DNA of 64,000 bases from Castanea sativa (GCF_040712315.1 NC_134013.1:43756501-43820500); one strand, 5' to 3'; positions 1-11,842 are shown, counted from the stretch's first letter. Numbers and translations are program-made. Notes: generated by a model from the sequence alone, not told the origin.

Positions 1-513
1 GTGTGCCATAGCGCACCAAATGCGAAACTCTACCAGATTCTCACAGCGAAAGCTTAGTGAGAATAGTGTTTTGTGTGCTATGATGCACCTAAGGTGAAGC
101 GCTACCAAATTTTCACCAAGAAAACAAGGCGAAATGCTGCCAAATTTTCACCCTGGAAATTCGGCACCAAATCCTAAATGCACTAGGAAAACATCGATTG
201 GGACCACACCTATTCCAGAACCAATCCTCAAAGCCCAATGCGTTCAAAGCCCCAAAAGCTAATGCCAATGTCCTGTTTTCAATTGCCAATCTCAAGAAAT
301 TAAGGTATTACCAAACAAAGGACTATCTTTGGACAAGTGTTGTGGGGTGCCTAACACCTTCCCTACACGTAACCAGACTTTCGAACTCAAGAATTAAGAT
401 TTTTTACCCATCCATATTAGATTAGGGAAAATGACATTTTTCTTAGCTTATGATCGGTATTAAAATCAAATAGAGTGAGGTGACCAATGACACCTTAGAA
501 AAACCCAATGATT
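1..513 (+). repeat. G1 5' LTR remnant
   Basis: The stretch precedes the primer site at 516 and contains, near 349, the phrase GGTGCCTAACACCTTCCC. The G2 LTR has a close equivalent (GGTGCCTAAC up to 15774, then ATCTTCCC from 23994). The left LTR end lies outside the window, so length and target duplication cannot be judged. Confidence 0.65.
20..165 (+). repeat. Degenerate tandem repeat in G1 LTR
   Basis: Three imperfect units of about 35-40 bases, near 22-60, 93-127 and 128-165, share GCGAA or GTGAA followed by a CTACCA/CTGCCA core and an ATTCTCAC/TTTTCACC tail. Confidence 0.5.
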
Positions 514-515
514 GG

Positions 516-525
516 TGGCGACTTC
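516..525 (+). other. G1 primer-binding site (TGGCGACTTC)
   Basis: The G2 copy at 24109 reads TGGCGACTCC in the same position, just after the LTR. Known: Tat/Ogre-type elements often have a TGGCGACTCC-like primer site, reported as tRNA-Arg. The tRNA assignment is from memory. Confidence 0.5.
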
Positions 526-668
526 ACTTACCTTTGGTAATCCCTTAAAATTGACCCAGATTCTAGTCAAACACTAGGGGTAAAACGATCCTCTTTCACA
601 TGAAAAAGAAAGCACCCGAGCTCCCAAGCCTGCCAATGGGCTTGCATGAGCGTCACTGAGATGGGTGG

Positions 669-1409
669 TTGAAAGGCGCACCGCGAGGCGAGGCAAGGCA
701 TCGACAGGAATTGGAGACCATTAAGCAAGGAGTAAGGGATACATTGTCTGAATATATGACAAGATGGAAGGGAAAGGCATCAAGGATGGTTAATAGGCCA
801 AATGATAAAGATCAAATCAACAGGATTATCAAGAATTTGCTCCCAGCTTATAATAGTAGGCTCTTATCATCGCCTATTAGTTCTTTTGGGGAATTATGTG
901 ATTGTGGGATTAGGATTGAAGATGCTATCAACAATAAACAATTGGAGAAAGGTGAGAACAAACCTCCAATTAAGAAGACATATGGGGGAGGAGTAGCTAC
1001 TTCTAAAGCATCCAATCCCATGAATGTAAGTGTCATCATACCCCAACAAACCTTAGTCTACCTAAGCTTCACAAAGAAAGCCCACAGAGAATTTTCTGAC
1101 CTAGGAATGACCCTTACCCAAGCATATGAAATTTTTTCCTCCAAATGATTCATCAAACCTCTAGATCCCAGACCTATGCCAAATCTTGTACCTCCCACTT
1201 GGAACCTCAATGAGTATTGCCACTTCCACCAAAAATTTGGCCACAAAGCTGACAATTGTTTCCATCTTAAGCATGAAATACAACACCTCATAGACAATGG
1301 AACTCTCCCAAATCCCAACATCATCACCAAGCCTAACATTAGGAAGAACCCCATGCCCAATTATTACCAAGCTCCTCCTCCATTATCAGAATTGGGTGCA
1401 AATAGATGA
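669..1409 (+). pseudogene. gag: G1 gag, 5'-truncated, with in-frame stop
   Basis: One reading frame runs from about 669 to 1409, broken by a TGA at 1146-1148. The first part has the helical capsid-like phrase EYMTRWKGKASRMV followed by an INRIIKNLLPAYNSRL segment, as in Tat-type retrotransposon gag. After the stop the same frame carries CHFHQKFGHKADNC, a C-x2-H-x4-H-x4-C knuckle followed by LKHEIQHLIDNGT, as in that lineage. The usual N-terminal half of the gag domain is missing, so the start at 669 is only the first available ATG. Role in an intact element: capsid and nucleic-acid binding. This copy could not make full-length Gag. Confidence 0.8.
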
Positions 1410-1821
1410 TATTGAATGGGATTGTTTAAAGTTAGTTGATAGAGACCGTAGAAGTTAATGTGGTAGAAGTTCAAGGGATATGGAATGACGAGGATGAGAT
1501 TTTGAAAAATGTGGTGGCTATGTGGGGGATACTCCCAAAAGGGATAACCGAATTAAGGAAAAGAAGCTCTACAAGCTATCCTTTTTGGAGAAGGATCAAC
1601 CTGGTAGGGACATAGGAGAAGGCTCTAATCCCATGGAGCCTAAAGGAAAAGACCTAATCTCATGTATCTACATAGGGCTTGCTAATGGCTACTCACAAGC
1701 ATTGTAGTGCTCTCTTGGATGCCTAGAATGGAAATGAAGTATCCATAGAAACCACACCATAAGAAGTGCTATGTCTCATAGGAGTCAAAGCCCCATCTAA
1801 TCCTTTCCTCCCGAAGGAACC
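1410..1821 (+). other. G1 gag-protease linker, decayed
   Basis: The stretch between the gag finger and the protease shows broken reading frames, including a charged 61-codon frame at 1522-1707 with no recognisable domain. It is probably the decayed spacer of the polyprotein. Confidence 0.5.
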
Positions 1822-2196
1822 ATGCACACTAGGCCATTGCAAATCACCATCGAGTGCATGGGCGCCAAGGTTCCAATGGTACTTATTGATAATGGGTCTG
1901 CACTGAATGTATGCCCTTTTAGGATTGCTCTCACCATCGAGCTAGAGATGGAGACAATCATCCCCTTTCATTTAACCGTTAGGGCATATGATAATACTTC
2001 AAGGAAGGTTATGGGAACTTTCAAGGCTCCTGGCAAGATTGGACCATTGGAGACACTTATGGAATTACATGCGATGGACATCACCCCTAACTACAATCTT
2101 CTTTTAGGAAGGGCTTCATCCCATTGGGGCTATCCATTCTTCTCTATACTAAAAGATGAAAATTCCATGGAAAGGAGGTATTGTTGTGGTAATTAG
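1822..2196 (+). pseudogene. PR: G1 retropepsin-like aspartic protease
   Basis: The frame has the catalytic loop as VLIDNGSALNVCP, where DNG replaces the D-[ST]-G of standard retropepsins; this variant is common in Tat-type elements. It also has a hydrophobic core segment and LLLGR near the end, the second conserved retropepsin motif. The domain is about the expected size. Sequence just downstream (to 2316) still reads as polyprotein in another frame, so a frameshift follows the protease. In an intact element this would cut the Gag-Pol precursor; here it is a fragment with no intact reading context. Confidence 0.8.
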
Positions 2197-2462
2197 TGAC
2201 GGTAAGATCCTAGCTCCCATCTGTGAACTTGAAGAAGGAGGAAGTGGGCTTCAAATTAGTGGCTTTGAGTTTGTAAACACGACTGACTATGGACTGAAGG
2301 ATGAAAAATATACTACTTGTTGAGAAATTTAGACCTCGGTTGATAAAATTAACAAGTTTTAAACCCAAGTTGTTAATTAAATTTATTATGAATAAACCTT
2401 GTTAAAACAAACAAACATCAATATCATGCACAGCGGAAAAGTATATAAGACAAGATATGATG

Positions 2463-4217
2463 TGTTAGGATTTGTGCCCTTAAATCCTATTGTATGATGC
2501 TATGTATGATATTATGTATGACATTGTGTATGACTTAATATTGTGATTAATAAAGTTGTTTTATTATTATCTAAAATAATAGTAACATGAATATTGGGAC
2601 ATTATCATATAGTCCATGAGATGCATAGTATGTAATTTATGTGAAAAGTCACAGAAGATATAAATCACAAGTTCTTTGTAAACTCAAAATTTTAAGCTTA
2701 GTTTGGATACAGATTATTGTTGCCACGTCTTCAAAATTCTGCGTTTTGTAGCTTTTTTTTTTTTTCAACGTGCATGAACAGTAAGTAACCGGTACTGTTC
2801 ATGCACGTTATTTCACTGTGCGGGAGACCAATTTTACTGTTTACGCACTGTAGCTGCACTGTTCACGCACTGTTCATGGGACCCACAAGCACTTTATTCA
2901 GAAAAAATATTAAAAATGGGTCCCACAACACTATTCACACATTTAAAAATTATTTTGCTACAGTGTTTTCAGTTTTCAGTTTTCAGCAATAAGCTCTATC
3001 CAAACGGACCCTTAGTTCGTAGTCGGTGATGAAATTGGGCATTTCATCTGCGAAGACTATAACGTATCAACTACGATGATTTGTCTTGATCATGGAAGTG
3101 GAGACTTCTAATTGATATGTTTATATGTTTTAAAAGTTAAGACATATTGAACTGGACCGCTATGAGATTTATTATTCTCCTAACGACTGTCAAATGAATA
3201 ATAAATCTCACGACTTTTATTTGCATGAACTCATAATCCTGAGAGAATAATGGACCTGATCATGAGGTGTAGGTTGCTTTGATATATTAGGAGTTAGATC
3301 TAAAGTAATGGTTAAAACCTCAGTATGTTGGGTAGCAACATTTAGGGTTGATGGAACATATATTCTCAAGATGGAATTCATAATCTCTTAACAGAGATAA
3401 AAAAATATTCCCTTGAGATAAATTTAATGAGTTTGGTTATTCAGAGTGTTAGGCCTAACCACTTTAGTAAAGAGTTACTAAAGTATATATTTATGAAACT
3501 AGATTTCATAAATATATGATGAATAACTTAAAGGATTAAACCGGGTACTCAAGGATTAAAATGTAGTAATTTTCAAAGTGGCAGTCTATATTTATGACTT
3601 TGTATTACTACGAATATTTTATAAAGGGGTTGCATGTACAATAAAGTCTTGGGATATAATTTATTGATAAGGCTTAGAGTGCAATTATATTTATATAGTG
3701 GTATTAAATATAATTAATGGTAACTTTGGACTTGTCAAGAGTTGAAGAAAAAGCCCAAGGCCCATTGGAGCTAGTGTCTTATTGGTCCCTTTTGGTCCCA
3801 CTCCAAGCCACATACTAAAGCCCAATTGGAAAGGCCCAATAGGCCAGCCCAATTAGATAATCAGTTAGTTATAAAGGGAGAAACATACAAAAAATTTTAT
3901 AAGAGAAAAGAAAAGGAATTAGAGAGAGAAATCATTGTGAAATGGTGTGTATGTGAGAGTGAGACACTCTATCATTCTCCCTTGAAAAACTGATTGAGCG
4001 ACTACACATCTTGGGCAAAAAGTGGAACTGGAGTGAAGATTAAAAGTGTTCTTGAGTACTTCTTCTGTCTTGAATTTCTACACACCAAGGTACGCTATCT
4101 TGTTCTTAAATTCTGAAATTTACATGGTGCATGTTATCAATCATGAATGAAATAGATCCTTATTTGTTGCTTCCGCTATGTGTTTTGTATGAGATACAAA
4201 ACCAGTTTTTTCCAATA
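2463..4217 (+). mobile_element. S1: solo LTR of the A/B copia family
   Basis: It starts TGTTAGGATTTGTGCCC and ends near TTTTTTCCAATA; LTRs of element A match along its length in the opposite orientation. TGATG occurs on both sides (2458-2462 and 4218-4222), as expected for a 5-base target duplication. Net of the MITE at 2695-3011 it is about 1.44 kb, the size of the A and B LTRs. No internal region is present, so it is a solo LTR left by LTR-LTR recombination. Confidence 0.9.
2695..3011 (-). mobile_element. Tourist-like MITE, copy 1
   Basis: About 317 bases flanked by TTA on both sides (2692-2694, 3012-3014), inserted in S1; other copies of that LTR lack it. The ends are imperfect inverted repeats sharing GTTTGGATA. 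TTA duplications with GGNCC-GTTTGG ends are typical of PIF/Harbinger (Tourist) MITEs. The interior repeats CACTGTTCATG motifs and matches the MITE at 58219 in the opposite orientation. An open frame at 2801-2992 is chance. Confidence 0.8.
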
Positions 4218-5050
4218 TGATGACCCGGGAAAACCAATGAAACAAACTAATTTCATAGTAAAAAACCCTAGGGGAAACCTTCCCAGTAAGCAATTCACTA
4301 TAGTAAAGAGAAGTTCCAGATCTAGTATAAACCTTTGTCTCTAGACTCTACAATCCTTGTAGATGAACTTACAACAGAAACCTTCTACTACTTCGAAACC
4401 TTTAAACTCTTCAATATTTGAATGCCACCCTTTTTGCATGGATCCTAGTACGTGTCTAACTCACCAACTTGAAGAAGATGTTGGCTGCAAAGTTCTTCCC
4501 TTCATCAACAATGAAGATCAAGAAGCACTTGGTTACAAAACCTAGCAACATAGAAATGCAGTAGCTTCTTCAAGAGAAAGAAGAATTAGGGCAAATTCAG
4601 TTTCCGGTCACAATTTGCATGAACAAAACTTTGCTACACACTTGCACAACCTTTGACGGCCCTTAAAATAATCCTTATATATGCTTAGGGTTGTGAGAAA
4701 AGAAAACCTAAACATGAACACACGGATTGGAGTGAAATCAGATCTGAAAAACTGATTTTCATAAATCTCGATAGATAGGGTATCTATCGAACAGCTGTTG
4801 AGCATCAGGCTAAAGCACCCTTTTAAACCTCGATAGATGCTTTTTGTCAAGCTTTAAAATTGAGCACTTCTTCACTTGTTTCTTGGACAGATTTGCATGG
4901 CTTTAATACATGGACTTGAAACCTTGTTCCTTGAAGTATTAAACACATCCTAGATCTACCCAATTACAAGTAAAGTGAGTTTTGTCAAAGGATTAGCCAA
5001 TTCTAAATGACATATGTTCCTAACATCATTCACATATGTCCTAACGCTAC

Positions 5051-6977
5051 GGATTTGCTCCCATATTATAGCCACGAGGTGATTGCAATGATGAAAAACA
5101 TAGGGTATATGCCTGGTATGAGTCTTGGAAAAGAAGGAAAAAGGGTGGTTGAATTTCCCATTTCAAGACTCAACTGACCAAGGAACGTTTAGGATTCTTT
5201 AAAGGTTGCGACAGAATCAAAACAAACCTTGGTACCCTTAATGGAAACTTTGTGAGGTAGGGTGGAGACTTTCCTTTTTATGGCTTTTCCAAACTTTGGG
5301 TAGGTAAGGATGGAAAAAAGTACCCAGGTGGGAAAAAGTTTTTCAATAAGAAGCTTACTTTCAAGGAGAAACTTACTATGGTGATCAAGGAAGTTCTAGA
5401 AGAAGTTGACGGGATGGACTACATGGATGCTGAAGCAATGGAGACTATGCTGAAGATTGAGGGGGACGTGTTCACCATCACCAATGAAGAACCAAGTGAT
5501 CCTTTTACCTTTATCATGCCTGCTATGGGGCACCTCAATAATTGGACTCGGGTTGGGTTTTCTAAGAATAGGAAAAAGAAATTTTGTAATGCAAGTTCCA
5601 CTGTACTTTTCAACGTTTTCAATAAGATGAATTCTGATTTGTCTTATTTTAATGTTTCCCATAATATTGAAATTCTACACTTAAGTGATTCTAATGAATT
5701 TGAAAATGAAATTAATAAACAATTAGAAAAGAAAATTGAACCTATGGAACGAACTTTTGAAACTATTAATTCGGGCAATGATGAGAATCCACGCTTAATT
5801 AAAATTGGCTCAACTTTAAATGAAAAAAAAAGAAAATATCTCAAAGAGCTTCTCACAGAATTTCAAGAAATGTTTGCACAGTCCTATGAAGATATGCCTA
5901 TTATTGATCCCGAGATAGCTCAACACCACATTGATACCCATGCTCTCATGGTACCCGTTAAGCAAAAGTGGAGGCGTATGATAACCAAATGGCTTCTAAA
6001 GATCAAAGAAGAGGTCACAAAACAATTGAAAGTAGGGTTCATCAAACCCAAGACCAAGATGAATGGATAGCCAATGTTGTGCCGTACCAAAGAAGGATGG
6101 AAAGGTAAAGATGTGTGTGGATTTCAGGGATTTAAGCAAAGCTTTCCCTAAGGATGATTTCCCCTTTCCCCATATAGATGTCTTAGTGGATAATATGGCC
6201 AGTACTGCCTTGATATCTTTCATGGATGATATCTCAAGATACAACCAAATCAAGATGGCTTCTAAGGATATGACTAAGACTACTTTTACCACATAATAGG
6301 GAATCTATTGTTACACGATGATGTCATTTAGGCTCAAGAATGCAGGAGCAACCTATCAAAGGATGGCCACAGCCTTGTTACATGACATGATGCACAATGA
6401 AGTTGAGGTGTATGTTGATGACATAATCGTGAAATCCAAGGATAGAGGGGGGCACATCATTAATTTAAGGAAATTCTTTGAAAGGATTAAAGAGTATAGA
6501 TTGAGGTTGAACTCCCAAAAGTGTACCCTTAGAGTAACAGCTAGGAAATTGTTAGACTTTTTGGTAAATGATAGAGGTATAGAAGTTGACCCCTCGAAAA
6601 TCAAGGCCATATTGGATATGCCTCCACCCAAGAGTGAGAAAGAAATAAGGGGATTCTTGGGTCGACTATAGAATATCAGCCGCTTCATTGCCAAACTCAC
6701 CTCCACTTGTGAGCCTATCTTCAAGCTTTTGAGAAAGAATGAACCCCATGCATGGAATAATGAATGTTAGAAAACCTTTGAACTCATCAAGAAATACCTC
6801 CTTCATCCACCCGTCCTAGTACCCCTAAAGCACGGGAGGCCATTACTACTATACCTCTCTATCATAGGAGATGCAATCGAAAACATGCTTGCACAAGAAG
6901 ACGATGATAAGAATGAAAGAGCAATGTACTATTTGAGCAAAGGGTTCTATGATTATGAGACTAGATACACACTCATA
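5051..6977 (+). pseudogene. G1 pol: G-patch-like segment, reverse transcriptase, start of RNase H
   Basis: From 5051 the frame gives a glycine-rich GYMPGMSLGKEGKRVVEF segment, resembling the G-patch motif before RT in Tat polyproteins. An RT approach region follows at 5378-6067. RT motifs are MCVDFRDLSKAF near 6115, LKNAGATYQRM near 6333, the intact catalytic YVDD at 6411-6422, and LLDFLVNDRGIEVDPSK near 6550. Breaks include a frame change near 6060, a TAA at 6294-6296, a stop after 6668 and a TAG near 6768. RNase H begins with YYLSKGF near 6930 and stops at the G2 LTR. It would have copied element RNA into DNA; this copy is dead. Confidence 0.85.
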
Positions 6978-8425
6978 TGTACACACCGCATTTTGTACCC
7001 CTTACAACTCGGGCCCCTATTCCCCAATGATGCTCAAACTCTAAAGCCCAAGACTAGTTTAAAGCCCAATCAGATATTAAATTGACTTAAGGGGTATTCA
7101 AATGGAAAATATAACCTTTTAAATGAGAAAAAATCTATTTTCGGAAATAAAATAATCAAAGTGGCCCTTGCCCTGTGTACGTGGGTCACAACCTGTGTAC
7201 ATGGGCCAAAGCATGCATACGCAAGCACATTCCTGCGTACGTAGCTAGGATTTTAAAAGTATAAGAAAGACAAATTTTCTACAGTAATGGCTGAAGTTTG
7301 GAATGAATCCCACATCATCTGGGAACCACCAAACCCCAATTTTTCAACTAGAAAAAGCCTTATATGGTACATTTTCAAAACACAAAGAAATCCCACGAGA
7401 AGAACCTAAGATTCACTAGAACATAGTGAATCAAAAAAGAGTTTTTCACAAAACACCCTTAAGCCAATTTTATTTGATTGGGACCTTTTCTAGCCCCAAT
7501 CCTTTTAATTTAACGTTGATAATCACTTTCTTTATTGGCTTGTGAATAGACTTGACAGAGGGGAACAATCAAAATCAAGCTTAGAAAGAATTTGTTTAAG
7601 GTATTGGGTCTAACCCTTTTTCCTTATTTTTTTTTCTTTTTTGCTTTTCTTTTTGCATTTTAATTTTGTTTCTTGCATAGTTTATGTTTGTGTATGTCTG
7701 TTTAAGTTAGTTTTTTAGTTCTTTTCATGTTTTGTTCACGTTAGGTTGTTAGATTTTTGTTTCAAAGTTCTGCTCTGTTTTTGCCTTTTTAGGTTTTCTG
7801 GGCAAGGACGCATACACATAATCTTGCCTGCGCATGTAGGCCTGTTCTAGCATGCATGATGTCGTTGCCCAAAAACCCTAAATTTTTGTTTGTTCATTTT
7901 GTCTCTACCTTCACTTGTTTATTCTATTTAGCCCATTTTTTATATGTTTTAAGCTCTGTAGGTTCTTGTTTACCTCTTTCACATGCTTGTTTGCTATCAC
8001 ATGTTTAGATTAGGTATTGTCTTAGCTTTGATACCATGCCATTAATTCACATGCCCATTCATCAATGTCATAGGTGTTATGTTGCTGCAAGGTAAGTAAG
8101 GTAAGTCATGCATTCACACAAACATGCATGTTGTTTGTTTAATCCTCCTTTGAGATATGAAGTTAATGCCTTGTTCATAAATTGATTTGCTTACTTTTGA
8201 TGATATGCTTACTGCCTTGTTTTAGATAAATGCTATGGTTTCTTTTCTATGCTTGGCTCTCTTTTGTTTAGTAGATAGATAAGTATGTTTGTTTGGCATG
8301 AAAGATGCCATGTTGTATGATAGATGCATGTTAGTGTGCGTGTGTGTGTGTGTGTATGAGTCTAGTATATAAGTGTTGAGCTAATTTTTTATAAGGTTAA
8401 GGTATAAGACACAATGATGGGAGGT
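6978..8425 (+). repeat. G2 5' LTR, first and largest piece
   Basis: G1 RNase H coding sequence stops at TGTACACACCGCATTTTGTA, a typical TG-starting LTR edge. The piece has no ORF of note, a pyrimidine-rich run near 7610-7670, repeats of a GTACG-rich word near 7165-7250 and a GT microsatellite at 8338-8356. It continues at 15736 after the D1 insertion. Confidence 0.7.
8338..8356 (+). repeat. GT dinucleotide microsatellite
   Basis: A short GT/TG run inside the G2 LTR. Confidence 0.9.
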
Positions 8426-8812
8426 TGTTAGGACATATGTTATTGGATGTTAGGTACATATGTCAACATTTTATGTATTGGCTAATCCTTTGACAAAACG
8501 CACTTCACTTGTAATTGGGTAGATCTAGGATGTGTTTAATGCTTCAAGAAACAAGGTTTCAAGTTCAAGTGTTAAAGCCATGCAAGTATGTCCAAGAAAC
8601 AAGTGAAGAAGTGATATTCATTAAAGCTCGACAGCTAGGGTATCTGTTGAGGTTTATGAAATTCAGATTTTCAGTCATGATTTTTATCCAATCCGTGAAT
8701 GTATGTTTAGGCTTTCTTTTCTCACAACCCTAAACAAATATAAGGATTATTTTAAGGGTCGTAGCAGGCTGCACAGCTAAGAGCACAATTACACAAGAGC
8801 ATAATTCCTCTT
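8426..8812 (+). repeat. D1 5' LTR, uninverted first part
   Basis: About 385 bases match the start of the D LTRs at 52760 and 60206, including AACCCTAAACAAATATAAGG where other copies have a CATATATAAGG TATA-like box. It ends in CCTCTT (8807-8812), the inversion junction. Confidence 0.85.
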
Positions 8813-9577
8813 ATGATAAATTAACCAATTAATTAGCCAAGTGAATTAATTAGGTTCAATTACATGCAACAAGCATGGCAGCATAAACAAATCACCAAAT
8901 AACTAATTATGCAGCAAAAATTAAATGATACGGTGAGTTGTTTACGAATGGGGAAAACCTACATGGCAAAAACCCCATTGGGTGATTTTAAGGTTACCAC
9001 TCCCGAGAATTCACTATTATCAAAACAAGCGGTTACAAGTAAAGGAATCCTAGTACAAGTGGTGTACAAACACAGTAACTTCTTCAAGAACTAGGGTAAA
9101 CTAGGTTTTCGGTCACACTTAAGGAATTATGCTCTTGTGCAATTGTGCTCTTGGCTGTGCAACTTGATACGACACTTAAAATAATCCTTATATATGCTTA
9201 GGGTTGTGAGAAAAGAAAACCCAAACATAAATTCACGGATTGAATGAAAATCAGGATTGAAAATCTAAATTTAATAAACCTCGACAGATACCCTAGCTGT
9301 CGAGCAGCCATCGAGTCTCGGGTTAAAATAGCTCTTTTAAACCTTGATAGATGCTAGTTGTAGAGCTGGCTATCGAGCTTTAATAAATAGAACTTCTTCA
9401 CTTGTTTCTTGGACAGACTTGCATGGTTTTAACACTTGAACTTGAAACCTTTTTTTTGAAGCATTAAACACATCCTAGATCTACCCAATTACAAGTAAAG
9501 TGCATTTTGTCAAAGGATTAGCCAATACATAAAATGTTGACATATGTTCCTAACATCCAATCACATAAGTCCTAACA
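8813..9577 (-). repeat. D1 3' LTR, inverted, lacking its last bases
   Basis: The reverse strand starts TGTTAGGACTTATG at 9577. It is complete except for the final LTR bases, which lie at 15713-15735. With 8426-8812 it makes a long inverted repeat around a loop of about 300 bases. Confidence 0.85.
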
Positions 9578-9592
9578 ATCTCCCTTTTTGGC
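9578..9592 (-). other. D1 polypurine tract
   Basis: The reverse strand reads GCCAAAAAGGGAGAT directly before the LTR start TGTTAGG, the expected plus-strand primer of an LTR retrotransposon. D2, D3 and C have close equivalents. Confidence 0.8.
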
Positions 9593-10142
9593 AATCCGTG
9601 ACAAAACCACAACAAACAAATGAACATATGAGAGGAGTCATAAATCACTCAACTCATACTCACTTGTTAAGTACAATAAAATCTATCCTAACACAAACTC
9701 TTGAAAAAATTTGCAAGAAGAGAGTTCATAGTAAGGAAGACTTTGATAACCTGTATTTCTAAAGCACTTAAACAAAACTCATCAAGGCATCTTTGTGTGA
9801 AACAGAAATAAAAGATTGCATACAAAGAAATAAGAAACATGTGTATAAAGGGAGAAAAGAAACAACACATGGAGAGATAGGTGAAATAACATATATCAAC
9901 ATATATATAAAGCAATATAAGTACAATGTATGTCAAATGGTCACAAGACCCATGTACAAGAAGAATGTATCTAAAATAGAAAGGAAAGAAAAAGATACAT
10001 CAAAATCCTCACTACATCCCTCAAAAACATGAACACTCCCCCTAATAGAAACCTCCTATACTAACCCTCCCCCTATGAGTACGACTATTCTCATCCCAAA
10101 ACTACTCCCCCTTTTTGTCACGAGTGACAATGGGTAAAAGTG
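9593..10142 (-). other. D1 3' untranslated region with G-rich tracts
   Basis: No coding sequence seen. The reverse strand has several AGGGGGAG tracts (within 10020-10120) and, just after the ORF2 stop, an inverted repeat CCCATTGTCAC/GTGACAAAAAGGG at about 10115-10134. Confidence 0.6.
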
Positions 10143-11308
10143 TCAAGTAGACACCTCGTCATCACCGGAAGAGCTAGCATCACCATCCCCATCATCATCA
10201 TCATCGTTGTTGGAGTCATCATCATCCTCGGATGCCTTAGGAGGAGGAGGAGAGGGAGACTCTACGAAGCCACCAAGGCGAGCCTGCCGTCTGGCAATAC
10301 GGCCGACACGGGTGTTTACCTGACACAACTTATCACTAAGAGTGTCGAGGTGTGCATCCATGTGCACAAGCTGTGCCATGATGTCCTCGAGTATCACACC
10401 GCCCGTAGAAGAAGAGGGAGTGGATGTGGATGAAGCTATAGAAGCTGGAGGAAACGTTGATCAGGACCGCCTCGATCATAGCTAGGCCTCACTCCATTTA
10501 ACGGTAGCGGCATCTATGGCACAATAACATGGAAGTGGTTGGAAACGGGAAAGGGAATAGAAAAATGGTGTAAAATCCTCGTGATAGTAGAAAGGAAGAT
10601 GAGTTTATCATAGGTCACCGTATCCTTATACATATCTATGATGGAAAGAATGAAATGAGAGGGAAAGTCAATGGTAAGATGCTTTATGAGGGATAACAAA
10701 AACTGAGCACTAGGCTTTGTAATAGAGTTATAGTGAGAAAGAGGATGCAAAACAAAGGTCATAACCATGTTAATGAACCTAGGACCTTTAGCAAAAGTCG
10801 AACAAGAAGTGAACTGATGATCACCCCAATTTAAAGGTCGCTCACAAAAAGTGGAAATAAGCTCGTCTTTAGACACAGTCTTAAGACGCTCACAACCAGG
10901 GTAGTCAGGATGCGCTACCCTAGGGACATGGAGCACGTCGGATACAATATCCGGAGTGACCACGATGTGCGTACCTTGAACGCGATTGACAAAGAGAGGT
11001 ACTAAATAATCAAATCCATGCATGTTGGAGTAGAACTCCTAGATCAGCATGGATGGACAAGTGACCAGGACGTCACACAGTGACTCCCAACCCCTACTGT
11101 GAATGACAGTGGGTAGGTCAGTGTCAGAGAAGTCTGACAAAATGACTTGGCGTTCCAAATGAATGCCTTTTCTAGAAAAGTTCTCCGAAAAGTCCTTGCG
11201 GGCTTTATCATCATGGAATCGAATATGAAAAGGGGTATGATTAGAAGAGGTAGATGCCCTGGAATGAAGAGGGTTCTGGGATGGAGTGGATTTACGCTTA
11301 GGTGCCAT
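10143..11308 (-). pseudogene. D1 ORF2, putative plant transposon protein
   Basis: It starts at the ATG at 11306-11308 (MAPKRKST) and ends at 10143, about 390 codons. One frame is open except for a TAG at 11039-11041, then a frameshift lies between 10514 and 10397. The N-terminus is basic. The middle has GWESLCDVLVTCP, EFYSNMHGFDYLVP and VTPDIVSDVLHVPRVAHPDY. The C-terminal part has a heptad-like VNTRVGRIARRQARL segment, then a proline run and a long Asp/Ser tail. Known: this resembles proteins annotated as putative plant transposon protein, of unknown function. D2, D3 and, more distantly, C carry homologues in the same place. No nuclease or polymerase motif is visible. Confidence 0.75.
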
Positions 11309-11315
11309 GAAGCAA

Positions 11316-11706
11316 CTAATGTAAATGAGAGAGAGGGATAGAGAGGCAATTAGAAAAGCACCAACAAGATACAATATAACAAATATAGAAACTTGAAGGT
11401 ACGTATGCATGAAAATGCATGAACATGTGATATGCAACAGTAAATACATCATGGGCTCAGCCCAATCCAAACCTACCAGCACACAATCAGTTCCACAATG
11501 TAAACACACATCTAAAATGCATGAAACATCGTTATAATGCACATGGGATGCAATGCATGATGTTTTAAGATCGAAAATACAAAACCCATCCCAAAAGTTT
11601 CACAATAACTTCATCAATTTTGAAAAACCCCAAAATTTTCAAAAAAAATCCCAAAAAGTTAGGTCAAATGCATGAAATGCATGAAAAGAACGATTAGGAC
11701 CCTTAC
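11316..11706 (-). other. Candidate 5' UTR intron of D1 ORF2
   Basis: The reverse strand shows a consensus-like donor TTG|GTAAGG at 11706 and a pyrimidine-rich stretch before TTAG at 11316, eight bases before the ORF2 ATG. D3 and C have similar introns in the same place. Splicing is inferred, not observed. Confidence 0.55.
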
Positions 11707-11842
11707 CAAGTGAAGAAAAACTTGATCGAGGCCGAAAAATCCTTGAGGATGAAGTTTAGAGTGAGAAAGAGAGGTTTTGGAGGTGAATAGGCAATAGGAA
11801 TCGAGAGAGATCGAGAGAAATGAGATCTGAATCGCCTTGACC

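Larger units (their letters stand above)
2317..5045 (-). mobile_element. Solo LTR of the D family, minus orientation, split by S1
   Basis: After removing S1 (2463-4222) about 970 bases remain. They match the D LTRs in reverse: GCAGCGGAAA near the left, AACCCTAAGCATATATAAGG (reverse strand) in the middle and CATATGTCCTAAC at the right end. Flanks ACTAC (2312-2316) and GCTAC (5046-5050) are a probable target duplication with one change. G1 coding sequence resumes directly after it. The left edge is less certain than the right. Confidence 0.75.
1..6977 (+). mobile_element. G1: partial Ty3/gypsy retrotransposon, Tat-like
   Basis: Seen: LTR-like sequence, a primer site, gag, a retropepsin and reverse transcriptase lie in order on the + strand. 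The coding sequence is interrupted at 2317-5050 by a nested solo LTR and resumes afterwards. The element ends abruptly at 6977, in the first part of RNase H, where the LTR of G2 begins. Known: a gag finger of the form C-x2-H-x4-H-x4-C, protease with DNGSALN and a G-patch-like segment before RT fit plant Tat-type gypsy elements. Inference: the rest of G1 lies beyond G2, outside the window. All genes are broken. Confidence 0.85.

Noticed and set aside
2801..2992. 63-codon frame
   Set aside because: Wholly within the MITE, made of its repeated CACTGTTCATG words.
8426..9577. An independent foldback transposon
   Set aside because: The inverted repeat is explained by the D1 inversion, with the missing LTR parts at 15152-15735.
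10140..10433. Open frame on the + strand with a hydrophobic run and arginine run
   Set aside because: It is the antisense of the ORF2 acidic tail of D1; low-complexity codons give open frames on both strands.
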